Source of the DNA: Alloascoidea africana
Lineage: Eukaryota; Ascomycota; Alloascoideomycetes; Alloascoideales; Alloascoideaceae
Assembly: GCA_030581615.1 (NCBI GenBank)
Contig: JAKTTT010000085.1
Span: 1-64,000 of the forward strand
Length of the DNA: 64,000 nt
Reading direction: 5' to 3'
Positions 1-8,976 of this stretch are shown here, piece by piece. Below the pieces are notes generated by a model that saw only the letters and a list, made by a program, of their open reading frames with translations, did not search any database and was not told where the DNA came from. The first letter of the stretch is position 1. Every line of letters starts with the position of its first letter. The position numbers and the translations under genes were made by a program.

Positions 1-275
1 CTGATTTCCGAAGAAGAGGAAATCAGAGTCTTTATATAGTTTTCTAAATCTATGTAAATTATGTAAACGAAAGAAGTGGGAATCGACGAGTATATCGGAG
101 ATTTCCCATTTACAAAGGTTTAGATTCAACAGCAAGTGAGGGAATTAATAAGATCGACAAGAAGTTTGTGATTGCATATCGTATATGCAGAATTCGAAAT
201 AAGGAAACTCAAAGAAACTCAAAGAAGTTGAATTCCAGAGTTGAGGAGGTCATATTTGTTACAATGCTAAAATTT

Positions 276-347
276 GGTCAAATGGCGCAATGGTAGCGCG
301 TGGGATTGCAGATCCTTAGGTTATCGGTTCGAATCCGGTTTTGACCT
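276..347 (+). tRNA. tRNA-Cys (anticodon GCA)
   Basis: A complete cloverleaf can be folded by eye. The acceptor stem GGTCAAA (276-282) pairs with TTTGACC (340-346), followed by discriminator T347. The T stem-loop is ATCGG-TTCGAAT-CCGGT (323-339). The anticodon loop is TTGCAGA (306-312) with GCA at 308-310, reading Cys codons. The internal promoter is present: A box at 283-294 (TGGCGCAATGGT) and B box at 326-336 (GGTTCGAATCC). The gene has no intron. CCA is not encoded, as expected for a nuclear gene. Confidence 0.97.
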
Positions 348-1241
348 CTTTTTATTGTTTTTACCAATTTTTGTTATTGAAGTCCTCAGCCTCGCCTCAT
401 ACCATTCACGTTAACCGAAATCAGGTTTTTGAATAGTTTCTCAGTTGAAAAGTTACGGGTAAATCTTTAATCAATATTCAGCATCGAAAAGGAGCGTTGT
501 GAAACGAGGAACTAACCTGGTATGATAAAATGTGAGTTTTCAATAGTGATCATATCCTCTTTTATGATGATTATTGAAAAGAGCTTGTACGTATATGTTA
601 TAGAATGGAAGCATCCAACATACTGTATCACCTTTGGAATTCTTCAAGCGTGCTCGACTTAGAAAATTGAGAGCGTATGCCCTATGACCATCTAAATGGG
701 TGTCCTATTGGGACTCCTCGAACGACCAGCTTGAGGAACCGAAAAACACGATGAAAGTTTGACCCGGTACTTACCTGGAATGTACCATTTTCGACATTGG
801 GCACAGAATCTGCGGCGCGGAGACTGAGTCTTAGCGTTGCTCAGCACAATGGGAAGTACTGGCATGTACTATCTCATCCTTCTGACTACTCCATTGAACG
901 ATATTCTCGAGGTCAAGAGTGGCGTTCTGACGGATGATTCTCTGGGACGGCGAGATGAGTTAAGTTCTTCCGCTCCATTTAGGGTGTCTCCGATTAAAAA
1001 TATCATTCAAATAAATCAGTCAACTTTCCTTAAAGAATAGAGACAACTGAATCGCTAAAGGGTAAAATTACTCCTACTTTGCTTTTGTTATACAAATGAG
1101 CATGTTTCTGTCAATATTTACAGCAGTACTGTGCTTTGATATCACGATGCAGTCCACTCCAGAAGCACAATGCTGTTTCTATATGAGCTCTTGAAGCAGT
1201 TATTTACATCATCTCCATATTTACATCATTTTTAAAGGTTC
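348..1241. other. intergenic region, no supported gene
   Basis: This stretch lies between the tRNA and the 3' end of MRF1. A 64-codon frame from ATG 849 to 1040 reads an N-terminal hydrophobic stretch (GMYYLILLTTPLNDILEV) but matches no family I recognise. On the minus strand a good donor-like CCAG|GTAAGTA lies near 778, without a convincing exon chain. I see nothing else. Confidence 0.4.
349..353 (+). terminator. RNA polymerase III terminator of tRNA-Cys
   Basis: A run of five T residues starts two bases after the tRNA 3' end, with a second T run at about 358-362. This is the usual Pol III stop signal. Confidence 0.8.
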
Positions 1242-2583
1242 TTATTTTCCTCCTTCGGTTGAGGCTTCACTCAACTCCTTCAATGCCTGTTCCTTTGAAA
1301 ACTGTTCCATCTTATCAATAACTTCATCTAAACCTCTTCCAGCTAGACACTCTTCCAATCCATGTCCAGAGTAGTTGCATCTATGGTCAGTAATTCTATC
1401 CTGGGGAAAGTTGTAGGTCCTAATCTTGTCTGATCTATCAGTTGTTGTAACCTGTGACTTTCGAGCATTCCTTTCGGCTTCTGCTTTCTCAGTAGCTTCC
1501 TTCTCACTGATTCGAGCTCGAAGTACCATGAATGCCTTTGCTTTATTCCGATGCTGAGATCGTTCATCTTGCATTGAGACCACAATCCCTGTTGGTATAT
1601 GAGTTAGCCTCACCGCAGAATCTGTAGTGTTGACGTGCTGGCCGCCAGCTCCTCTTGCTCTCATGATATCTATTCGCACCTCTCCTGGTGCAAAAGAGCG
1701 CTCGTCATTGTTTGAATCTAAATTTGAGTCTTCATTTACCTGTGGAAGGACCACAACTGCAGCTGTGGATGTGTGAACCCGACCTTTAGATTCTGTAGTT
1801 GGCACCCTTTGAACTCTATGGACGCCAGCCTCGTACTTGAGTCTGTCATAAGAGCCTGGTTCGTCAATACAGAGAATTGCCTCTAAAATGCCTCCTCCTT
1901 CTCGCGGTGTAAGTGATAGCTTTCTAGAGGACCACTTGTGCTGACCAGCATAATTTTCGTACATCCCTAATAAATCCTCGGCGAACAAGCTTGCTTCTGA
2001 ACCACCCACTCCTGGCCTCAGCTCAAGCATACATGCTTTATCACTAAATGGATGAGATGGGAGCAGTTTTTGCTCTAGAGATGACGCCAGATCATTTAGT
2101 TTTGGTGTCAGAGCTTCAAGCTCAGCTTCGGCTTCCTCTTTCAAAGAAGCATCTGTCAATAACTCCACCAACTCATTGTAAGCCTGGACAGGAGAAAATG
2201 TTTAGTATATATGTGCCAATCGTATTACTGTTTCTTTTTCATGATCTATACATACAGACTCTTCTTCTTTATACTGTGCGTAGTCATCTGTAACAGAAGA
2301 TACTTTTGCAAATCTTTTCTGGTCACTGGTACTAAAAGACTCTCCAGTTGAAAGCCTCTGTCCCAAACTCTGCAGTTCCTTCTCCAAAGCTTCGGCTCTT
2401 TGCTTTAACAGAGGGTGTATAGGTTTGAACTCCAGCTGAAAAGGACCTTGGAAAGTTTGGTTCATTAGATTGAGTCTTTGAGAAGGCCTTGGAATGAAAA
2501 ATCGTACCCCCGATATGGAATAACCGTATATTCAAAATACTTGGTCGAACATTTTTGATAGGTATCCGCAGACAATTCCACAT
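1242..2583 (-). CDS. MRF1: mitochondrial peptide chain release factor 1 (spliced)
   Basis: Class I release factor that frees the finished chain at UAA/UAG on mitochondrial ribosomes. The GGQ tripeptide (context RGAGGQHVNTTDSAV, about residues 269-271) is the peptidyl-tRNA hydrolysis motif; the GVHRVQRVP block is also typical of RF1. The clear intron is 2255-2184 (GTATGT donor, ATACTAAAC branch, CCAG acceptor), joining ...YKEEES to AYNELVELL in phase. For the 5' end I favour ATG 2583 with exon 1 2583-2508, intron 2507-2447 (GTACGA donor, TCTAAT branch), exon 2 2446-2256 and exon 3 2183-1242. This gives 402 aa, close to yeast Mrf1 (413), and starts with a basic presequence (MWNCLRIPIKNVRPSIL). 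The simpler alternative is ATG 2465, which lacks a targeting sequence. The family call is certain; the first exon is less so. The gene is divergent from KIN28 across about 180 bp. Confidence 0.88.
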
Positions 2584-2763
2584 GTCTTTTACCCGTTCTG
2601 TTGAGGCAAGTAGCGTGGATAATCCGGTCCAGAGCTTTTCGGTTTTGCTGGTTGGGCTGAGTTTTGGGTGTGTGCGTATGAAAACCCCAAGCTCAAAACT
2701 CCAAGCTCGACTACTTTTCCACCCACCAACTTAAGAAGAGAAAAGAAATATCTGGATAACATC

Positions 2764-4083
2764 ATGGCATTTACCAAAACAATTGAACGATACTCAAAAG
2801 GTATCAACTCATTTTTCATGAATAGAATCCACCGATTACTAACTTCTCATTAATTTAGATAAAAAGGTTGGAGAAGGAACCTATGCTGTAGTTTATCAAG
2901 GTGAGCGTCTGACAAACATCCTTCGTTCCACAACGGTTTACTGATTATTGTAAAAAGGGAGGCAAAGAGATACGAAGCGGCAAGTAGCTATAAAAGAGAT
3001 CAAAACTGGGCTCTTCAAAGACGGGCTTGATATGTCGGCAATAAGAGAAGTCAAGTATTTGCGAGAGTTACGCCATGAAAATGTGCTAGAGGTATGGACC
3101 GAGGAGATATTTAAAAGTCTACTAATCAGTCTATCCTAATCAGATCAAGCCGTATTTGCGTGTCTAACAAAAGTCTTTGCAATAGTTGATTGATGTGTTT
3201 TCAACAGACCACAACTTGAACCTTGTCCTTGAATTTCTTCCTTACGACCTGGAAATGCTAATAAAGGACAGCTCGGTCATGTTCAGCCCAGCAGATATCA
3301 AGTCCTGGCTACTGATGACCTTGAGAGGAGTCCATCATTGCCACAGAAATTTCATTCTCCACAGAGTAAGTTTTTAAAGTTCGCAAACTCGCCTTTGAGA
3401 GAGAAGCACAAAGGGATACTTTCGCAAACTATACTAATCTGTGAGTATGCGAATAGGATTTAAAGCCTAATAACTTGTTAATATCAGCAAACGGGATATT
3501 AAAACTAGCCGATTTTGGTCTTGCACGATCAATTGGAAACCCACGAGAGAACCTAACATCGAACGTTGTTACAAGATGGTACCGGGCGCCAGAGCTATTG
3601 TTTGGATCGCGACATTACACAGGGGCAGTGGATATTTGGTCTGTGGGTATCATCTTTGCAGAGCTCATGTTACGAACGCCATATCTGGCTGGTAAGGACG
3701 ATTTCGATCAGTTAGATGTTACTTTCCGAGCAATGGGAACACCGACGGAGGACACCTGGCCCGGGATTTCTAGTCTACCAAGCTACAGTGCTTTGAAGGT
3801 CTATCCCCCTCCAGACAGAATGGAACTCAGAGGTAGATTTTCTGCTGCCACAAACATGGCCCTGGACATATTGTGTGGGATGACGGCACTCGATCCATCA
3901 AAAAGACTGGATAGTACTTCGTGCTTGTTGCACAGCTTTTTCAGGGAGCTGCCATACGCCACCCGCCCATCTGAGCTGCCCAAAAAGAGCGTCGAACTCA
4001 GCGAGGAAGAGAAACTGAAGGAGCAAGAAAAGAGACGTTTGATTGAGCTCACCAACGCGGCTCTGAAGAAGAGGAAAGTTTAA
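2764..4083 (+). CDS. KIN28: TFIIH cyclin-dependent kinase Kin28/CDK7 (five exons)
   Basis: Catalytic kinase of the TFIIK part of TFIIH; it phosphorylates the RNA polymerase II CTD (Ser5) in the nucleus. Exons: 2764-2800, 2859-2900, 2958-3091, 3186-3365, 3457-4083, giving 339 aa. Introns are 57-94 nt; intron 1 has a perfect TACTAAC and intron 4 an ACTAAT branch. Donors vary (GTATCA, GTGAGC, GTATGG, GTAAGT). Kinase landmarks are all present: glycine loop VGEGTYAVVY, VAIKEIK lysine, HRDLKPNN with the HR|D split by intron 4, ADFGLAR, and the T-loop LTSNVVTRWYRAPELLFG, which is closer to Kin28/CDK7 than to Cdc28 or Pho85. Length matches the family (about 306-350). The OST3 start lies 91 bp downstream on the same strand. 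Confidence 0.96.
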
Positions 4084-4174
4084 GTGGGTGTATGGGTTTA
4101 TGGGGTCTTGCACAGGAAACGAAAAAGACAGCTCACCTGTCCTTAAACATATGCCTTGGACCCAAACCGTTTGA

Positions 4175-5164
4175 ATGAAGCTATTCCACATCGCAACAAT
4201 ACTGCAGACGCTGGGTTGGGTCTGGTCAGCTCTAGCTTCTTCAATTGAGACGGCAGAGCTGGCACTCCAGTCCTCTGCGCGCTCGTTTGGCGTCATTCGG
4301 CTCACAGACAAGAACTTTGGCCAAATCATCAATGGTCCCAGAGACTATCATATAGTCGTGCTGATAACAGCCAACGGTGCAAGCTTTGGCTGTCAACTAT
4401 GTAACGAATTCACTCCAAGTTTTGAACATGTTGCTGGTAGTTGGCTGCAAGACCATCCCGAAGTAGGACATGACGGAGTGTATTTCGGTGTTGCTGATTT
4501 TATAGACAACAAAAAGACCTTCCAGGAATTGCAGCTACAGAGAGTTCCCCATGTCTGGGTATACCCTCCAACTGAAGAGACATTACCAATAACCGAGGGA
4601 TTTTACCAATACCAATTAATTGCAGGGAATCACGCTGCGAATCTGGCCTCATATCTGAGGGAACTGATAGGTCTCAATTTCAACGTCTATGAACCCTTCA
4701 ACTGGAATCTTTTTTCGTCCATAGCCTTTATCACGTTCAGCAGCGTTTTCATGGCCGTTAAGAACTGGAAGCAGGTTCATGCGGTTCTTGCCAGCACAAA
4801 AATCTGGGCTGTTCTTACCATGGTTGCGACTATTGTACTCATTGCGGGTTACATGTACAACCAAATCCGACAGACACCATACCTCGCAACAGACGACCGT
4901 GGTAATCTAATCTACTTCCAAGGGGGATTCCAATCGCAGTTGGGAGTGGAAACTCAGGTTCTAGGAGTAATCTATGCTATTTTGTCATTTAGTATTGTTT
5001 TGCTAATTGACAGAGTCCCAAAGATTAAGAACGAAAAATTCAAATCCGTGGTCATTGCTGTCCTGGCAGGTTTGGTTCTGGTCGTTTATAGTGGGCTCAT
5101 CAACGTCTTTCAGTGGAAAAGCCCTGGGTATCCATACCCACTTTTGAGAGTACTCCCCAATTAG
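4175..5164 (+). CDS. OST3: oligosaccharyltransferase subunit, OST3/OST6 family
   Basis: Thioredoxin-like subunit of the ER N-glycosylation complex; it transiently binds acceptor proteins through a disulfide so that sequons are glycosylated before folding. The 329-aa protein has a cleavable signal peptide (about residues 1-21), a luminal thioredoxin-like domain (about 40-165) with a CxxC redox motif (CQLC), then four hydrophobic segments (about 178-325), the standard OST3/OST6 order. The C-terminus is LLRVLPN. It has a single exon and starts at the first ATG, 4175. I cannot separate OST3 from OST6 by eye; OST3 is the commoner form. OST4 of the same complex lies at 33936. Confidence 0.93.
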   Translation: MKLFHIATILQTLGWVWSALASSIETAELALQSSARSFGVIRLTDKNFGQIINGPRDYHIVVLITANGASFGCQLCNEFTPSFEHVAGSWLQDHPEVGHDGVYFGVADFIDNKKTFQELQLQRVPHVWVYPPTEETLPITEGFYQYQLIAGNHAANLASYLRELIGLNFNVYEPFNWNLFSSIAFITFSSVFMAVKNWKQVHAVLASTKIWAVLTMVATIVLIAGYMYNQIRQTPYLATDDRGNLIYFQGGFQSQLGVETQVLGVIYAILSFSIVLLIDRVPKIKNEKFKSVVIAVLAGLVLVVYSGLINVFQWKSPGYPYPLLRVLPN

Positions 5165-5713
5165 GTGGAATGAGCCAACTAAAGCTCTTGACAAAAGACA
5201 AAAGATTTTACAAATCATGGTTGTATTTTATAGCTTTCTTTAGATAGTGATATAAAATGCCATGATGTCACACACTTTATTCAATACTCTACATCACCAG
5301 TAAAACAAAAATGCCGAGGTTTTAAACTTTTATTGATTAACGAGTTACTCAAATCAAAACATAAAAAAATCCTGAATAGTAGTAGTGAATGAACAAAATA
5401 TCTATCTTGTGAATTGGCATTTTGAATCGTCATCATCCCGAAGCAAGCCAAGCGTCAAACTTTTAAAAATAAACAAAACATTTGAATCTTCAGGGCGAAA
5501 AGACAAAAAGGATCACATAAGAGGAGCTGGATGGTTAGCCCATATAAACAAAATATGACACAAAGCATAACAAAAAAAAAAGAATTGAGCTGAGCAAAAA
5601 AAAAAAACATCCATAACCATAACAATAACCATAACCATTTTAAGGTGCGAACGACACAAAAAACAAAATCAATCAATCTGCTAATGCTTGAATGAGTCCA
5701 GGCAGATCAAAAT
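5165..5713. other. convergent intergenic region
   Basis: Gap of 549 bp between the 3' ends of OST3 (+) and the gene at 5714 (-). It is AT-rich with two A runs of about 10-12 nt near 5572 and 5598 and a short (ATAACC)n-like tract at 5612-5637. It presumably holds both polyadenylation regions. No gene seen. Confidence 0.5.
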
Positions 5714-6358
5714 TTAATGATTGCTGGAGACAACAGTCCGCTTCTTCTTTCTGTCCTTTTCCTGAATCTCCATTTTCAACCTCTTGTTTTTCGTGTTGTC
5801 GTGACGACTTGTAATGATCTTGATAGGTTGAATAGGCCTCGTATCAGGATTGATATCATGATCATAGCTACAATTGTGTTCGTGCTCAAGTTTGTGATCC
5901 TGAGGATCTCCCAGGCCCATTGCGTTCAGGTCACCAGAACCCCTTTTGCTCAAATCTGCATAGCGAAGATTCGAATGCTCTGCTCGCCTGTAAGGAGGAA
6001 TTTCGGAGCTCTCGGTTTCCACTTGATTCTGTAGTGGTGCCAATCCCCTCAAATCACGCTGCACTCTTTCCAGATGTGACAGGACCGTTCTGTTTGTGTC
6101 CGGTGTTTCTGTTGGAATTATGACCCTATCACTCTCAACGTTTGATCCTCTAACCTGCATTGTAGTACCTGAGCCTTCCGTGGTTCTACTCAGGTTCCCA
6201 CGGTGCGTAGATATGTAATCCGTTAGCAGAGACTCTGCCTGTGAGTTTGGTATCGGCGAAGAGGAGTGTACCTCTATTGTTGCTTCTGAAGCCTCTGTTG
6301 CCGCCGCAGAATGCTGTTGTACGCCACGGCGGCCGGAAGATGATACTGCTAGGGACAT
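5714..6358 (-). CDS. hypothetical protein, 214 aa
   Basis: Single exon from ATG 6358. I do not recognise the family. The N-terminal 60 residues are Ser/Ala rich and look disordered. A predicted helical stretch in the middle (RTVLSHLERVQRDLRGLAPL, about residues 91-110) is followed by a polar segment PPYRRAEHSNLRYADLSKRG, which looks like the conserved part. The C-terminal 40 residues are strongly basic (KNKRLKMEIQEKDRKKKR), compatible with nuclear or nucleolar targeting. There is no signal peptide or membrane segment. It is divergent from MRPL1, with 347 bp between the starts. Confidence 0.6.
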   Translation of the reverse strand: MSLAVSSSGRRGVQQHSAAATEASEATIEVHSSSPIPNSQAESLLTDYISTHRGNLSRTTEGSGTTMQVRGSNVESDRVIIPTETPDTNRTVLSHLERVQRDLRGLAPLQNQVETESSEIPPYRRAEHSNLRYADLSKRGSGDLNAMGLGDPQDHKLEHEHNCSYDHDINPDTRPIQPIKIITSRHDNTKNKRLKMEIQEKDRKKKRTVVSSNH

Positions 6359-6705
6359 ATTCTGGTATCAATTGGAATAAAACTTGTTCCCAGGATGGAC
6401 GGATAGGACTGGACTGGACTGGACTGCTCAGTTGCAAATAGAACGCCAGATCAGATCAGATCAGAAAAGTCAAATCAAATCGAAATCAAAGTTGGCCCGC
6501 AGAAGATCAAATCAGGGATAAACACCGTTCTGAAATATACGCCGGTGGTGGACCTTTGGGTTCCTGGAATGTGCTACGGTTTACTACAGCAAGCGTAATA
6601 CTCGGTCCGTGTCAGAAAAACACCATTATGATGATTGGAGAGTGGACTGAAAAACAGTCAGAAGAGCTCAGTTCCCAGCATATTTGACAAAGAGTGGTTG
6701 CCAGA
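6359..6705. promoter_or_regulatory. shared promoter region with short tandem repeats
   Basis: Divergent region between the 214-aa gene (-) and MRPL1 (+). It contains a (GGACT)n run at about 6405-6426 and an (AGATC)n run at about 6448-6466, followed by a purine-rich AAATCAAATCGAAATCAAAG tract. No firm TATA box was identified. Confidence 0.4.
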
Positions 6706-7653
6706 ATGTCTGTAAGGAAGCCGCTTGTTTCTTCAGTAAACAGCGTCGCAAGCACGCTGAACTGTGCCACGAAGATGGCACCGTTGTATAATACAAATTC
6801 TTCAGACGAATTCTCATGGAGAAACAAACGACCTGTTCTCGCTACACGGAGAAGCTCAATGAGCCATATTAGGCCGTTCTCGTCGACTGCGAGGGCCAGT
6901 GCCGTGAATCCCTCAGTCCAGAAGGAAAAAGATGCTGCTCGACAGGCCCAAAAGCGTCTTGAAGCACGTCGTTTGGCAAGGAGGAAACAGGAAGCAAAGG
7001 CAAAGCCAGAATCAAGGCCATTCTATCTCGATGTCCCCACCGCATGCCGATACCTTAGAGCAGCTGAGGTTGGCCGACCAAACTCAGAGGCGATTTTGAC
7101 CCTTCAAACAGTGCTTGTGAGTGATAAAGGTGCTCCTGTGCTGGCAGGATCTGTTCGTCTACCCCACCCAATCAAATCCACAAGAATCCTAGTGTTCACG
7201 ACAGTTCCAGAGGTTGCTGAACAAGCCAAAGAAATGGGTGCTACGCTTGTTGGTGGAGATGAGTTAATTGATGATATCAAGAGCGGTAAAGTCAATCTAA
7301 CGTTCGACAAGGCATTTGCTACACCCGAAATGAGATCAGCTCTGAGCCCAATTGCAAGGACTCTGGGTCCCAAGGGTTTGATGCCAAATCCCAAAAGAGG
7401 CACCATGACTGATGATATTGTATCTGCTATGAGAGAAGGAGAGGGAAATACACAGTTTAGGCAAAAGGGGACAACCTTGGCGGTCGCTGTTGGCAGAACA
7501 GATTTTACAGATCGGGAGATTCTCGAAAATCTGCTTGCTGTTTCCAAATCTATCAAGGAGGCCGTTGAGAATAACACTTCTAAAAAAACTGTTGTTTTGT
7601 CCCAGAGTACTCTGTCCTCGACCCATGGCCCTGGTATTGGCATTGCACTATAA
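6706..7653 (+). CDS. MRPL1: mitochondrial ribosomal protein L1
   Basis: Large-subunit protein uL1m of the mitochondrial ribosome, which forms the mobile L1 stalk at the E site. Start taken at ATG 6706 (315 aa); the in-frame codon at 6694 is GTG. Residues 1 to about 70 are basic and Ser/Thr rich, with RPFSSTARAS near 55-65 resembling a matrix-processing site, then a basic helix (KEKDAARQAQKRLEARRLAR). The L1 fold follows, with the family signature around TLGPKGLMPNPKRGTMTDD and a preceding VGGDELIDDIKSGK. Length fits the yeast protein. Single exon. It converges with the LYR-motif gene 131 bp downstream. Confidence 0.95.
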   Translation: MSVRKPLVSSVNSVASTLNCATKMAPLYNTNSSDEFSWRNKRPVLATRRSSMSHIRPFSSTARASAVNPSVQKEKDAARQAQKRLEARRLARRKQEAKAKPESRPFYLDVPTACRYLRAAEVGRPNSEAILTLQTVLVSDKGAPVLAGSVRLPHPIKSTRILVFTTVPEVAEQAKEMGATLVGGDELIDDIKSGKVNLTFDKAFATPEMRSALSPIARTLGPKGLMPNPKRGTMTDDIVSAMREGEGNTQFRQKGTTLAVAVGRTDFTDREILENLLAVSKSIKEAVENNTSKKTVVLSQSTLSSTHGPGIGIAL

Positions 7654-7784
7654 TTTCACCCTTGAGCCGATTTGTAAATAGTCATTTTGTTTGTTTCTGC
7701 TGCCTAGCTAATTCCAAACAACGACAATAGATCTCTAAAAAGTTTCATAAAGAGTAGTCATGCTATTTTTTCTATATCACAACT

Positions 7785-8828
7785 TTATTTTTTTGTTTTC
7801 TGAAACATCCAGTCCTTACCGGTGGATGCTCTGCTTAGTTCAACATTTGGAATACTAAGTTTGACATGTTCACCATCTTCAACAGTAGTAAGGCCAAACC
7901 GAGTGGTAAGCAGCACTCCATATCTCCGTCTGATCTTTCTCTGTGTTTTTGGGTCGGTTTTTTTCAAAGTCTCTTTATCAGTGATTGGCTCTTTCTTTAA
8001 AGCAATATCCTCCAAGTAGGACAACACCTTATCGTTCCAAGGGCGATATGTGTGGAATATATGTTTAATACTGCTTTGATGTCTAGTCTTTTGTTTGTGA
8101 ACACGGCATAGTGGTAGGCTGTTATCATCTTTCCCGTTCTCCAGTCTTCTTTTGACTACCTTTGGTTTTGGAAAAGATAGATTCCATGTCGCGAGTTTAC
8201 GCCCCGTTATCGATTCTTTGTTTCTTAGCACGTTGTACAGTTTTCTCGCTTCGCCATTCTGGTGCTGTTGTTTCGTTGATTTGTTTTGCTCTGTGCTGCT
8301 GCTGCTGATGCTGCTGACTTCAGTTTCGCTTAGTAGATCTATGGCGTTGGAATTGCTGCTTCGACCAGATATTGATAATTTTACTTTTCGAGCCTTTTTT
8401 TCCTCGGCCCGTGATAGATGCTTCAAAAGAGTGTCTGTTGAGGAATCTGTAGTTGGCCAGCGAAGGTCATCAGAAGAAGAAAACATGAATGATTTGAGCC
8501 AGCTAGGACTGGCATTTCTCGGCCCAATCTTCGAATATCCGTACTCCAGTACTTTGTCTATATCTCTAACATTCCCGTTTTTAACCCCCTTAATATGCTT
8601 TAGCAATTCATTTCCTTGTGTTATCAGCTGTTGCTGTTTACAGTCAATACTGTGCTGCTTCTCTTGGTCAGTACCAAACCTGGTATAAGTCTCTGGCTGA
8701 ATACCTAGAGATTTCCGGTACTGGTATCGAAGATCCAATAAAAGATATGACCGGAGCAGAGGATCTAGAGGAACAAGTTTCAATTCTCTGTGTAGCTGCC
8801 TGTAGAGCGATATCGCTGCTCTTGACAT
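7785..8828 (-). CDS. LYR-motif protein with long C-terminal extension
   Basis: 347-aa protein from ATG 8828. Residues 1-40 carry the complex-1/LYR signature: AISLYRQLHRELKLVP, then a helix with RSYLLLDLRYQYRKS. LYR proteins are small mitochondrial factors that bind acyl carrier protein and act in Fe-S, respiratory-complex or ribosome assembly. Most are 80-120 aa; here some 250 residues follow, with a low-complexity Ser/Gln-rich middle (about 150-190) and a basic C-terminus containing KTQRKIRRRYGVLLTTRFG. I cannot assign it to a named LYRM. Its start is 148 bp from the start of the GluRS-like gene on the opposite strand, and MRPL1 is its other neighbour, so a role in mitochondrial translation or ribosome assembly is a reasonable guess, not shown. 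Confidence 0.72.
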   Translation of the reverse strand: MSRAAISLYRQLHRELKLVPLDPLLRSYLLLDLRYQYRKSLGIQPETYTRFGTDQEKQHSIDCKQQQLITQGNELLKHIKGVKNGNVRDIDKVLEYGYSKIGPRNASPSWLKSFMFSSSDDLRWPTTDSSTDTLLKHLSRAEEKKARKVKLSISGRSSNSNAIDLLSETEVSSISSSSTEQNKSTKQQHQNGEARKLYNVLRNKESITGRKLATWNLSFPKPKVVKRRLENGKDDNSLPLCRVHKQKTRHQSSIKHIFHTYRPWNDKVLSYLEDIALKKEPITDKETLKKTDPKTQRKIRRRYGVLLTTRFGLTTVEDGEHVKLSIPNVELSRASTGKDWMFQKTKK

Positions 8829-8976
8829 TTATCTCTTTTCTCCTTCAACCTTTCAAATCTCTTCATCATCGCTTATCAACCAAAACACCCATACACCCAC
8901 AAACTATTAACGTCTTGCAATAGGCCAAACAACAATCTGAACCCGGAGACTGCCCACTCCTGGGAACCCCATTTCT
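8829..8976. promoter_or_regulatory. bidirectional promoter, LYR gene / GluRS-like gene
   Basis: Only 148 bp separate the two ATGs, so the LYR-motif gene (-) and the GluRS-like gene (+) must share control sequence. No TATA element is obvious, which is usual for housekeeping mitochondrial genes. Confidence 0.55.

Noticed and set aside
837-1040. 67-codon plus-strand frame with hydrophobic start
   Set aside because: It begins at a non-ATG codon (first ATG 849), matches no family I know, and no splice partners were found. Left as part of the intergenic note.
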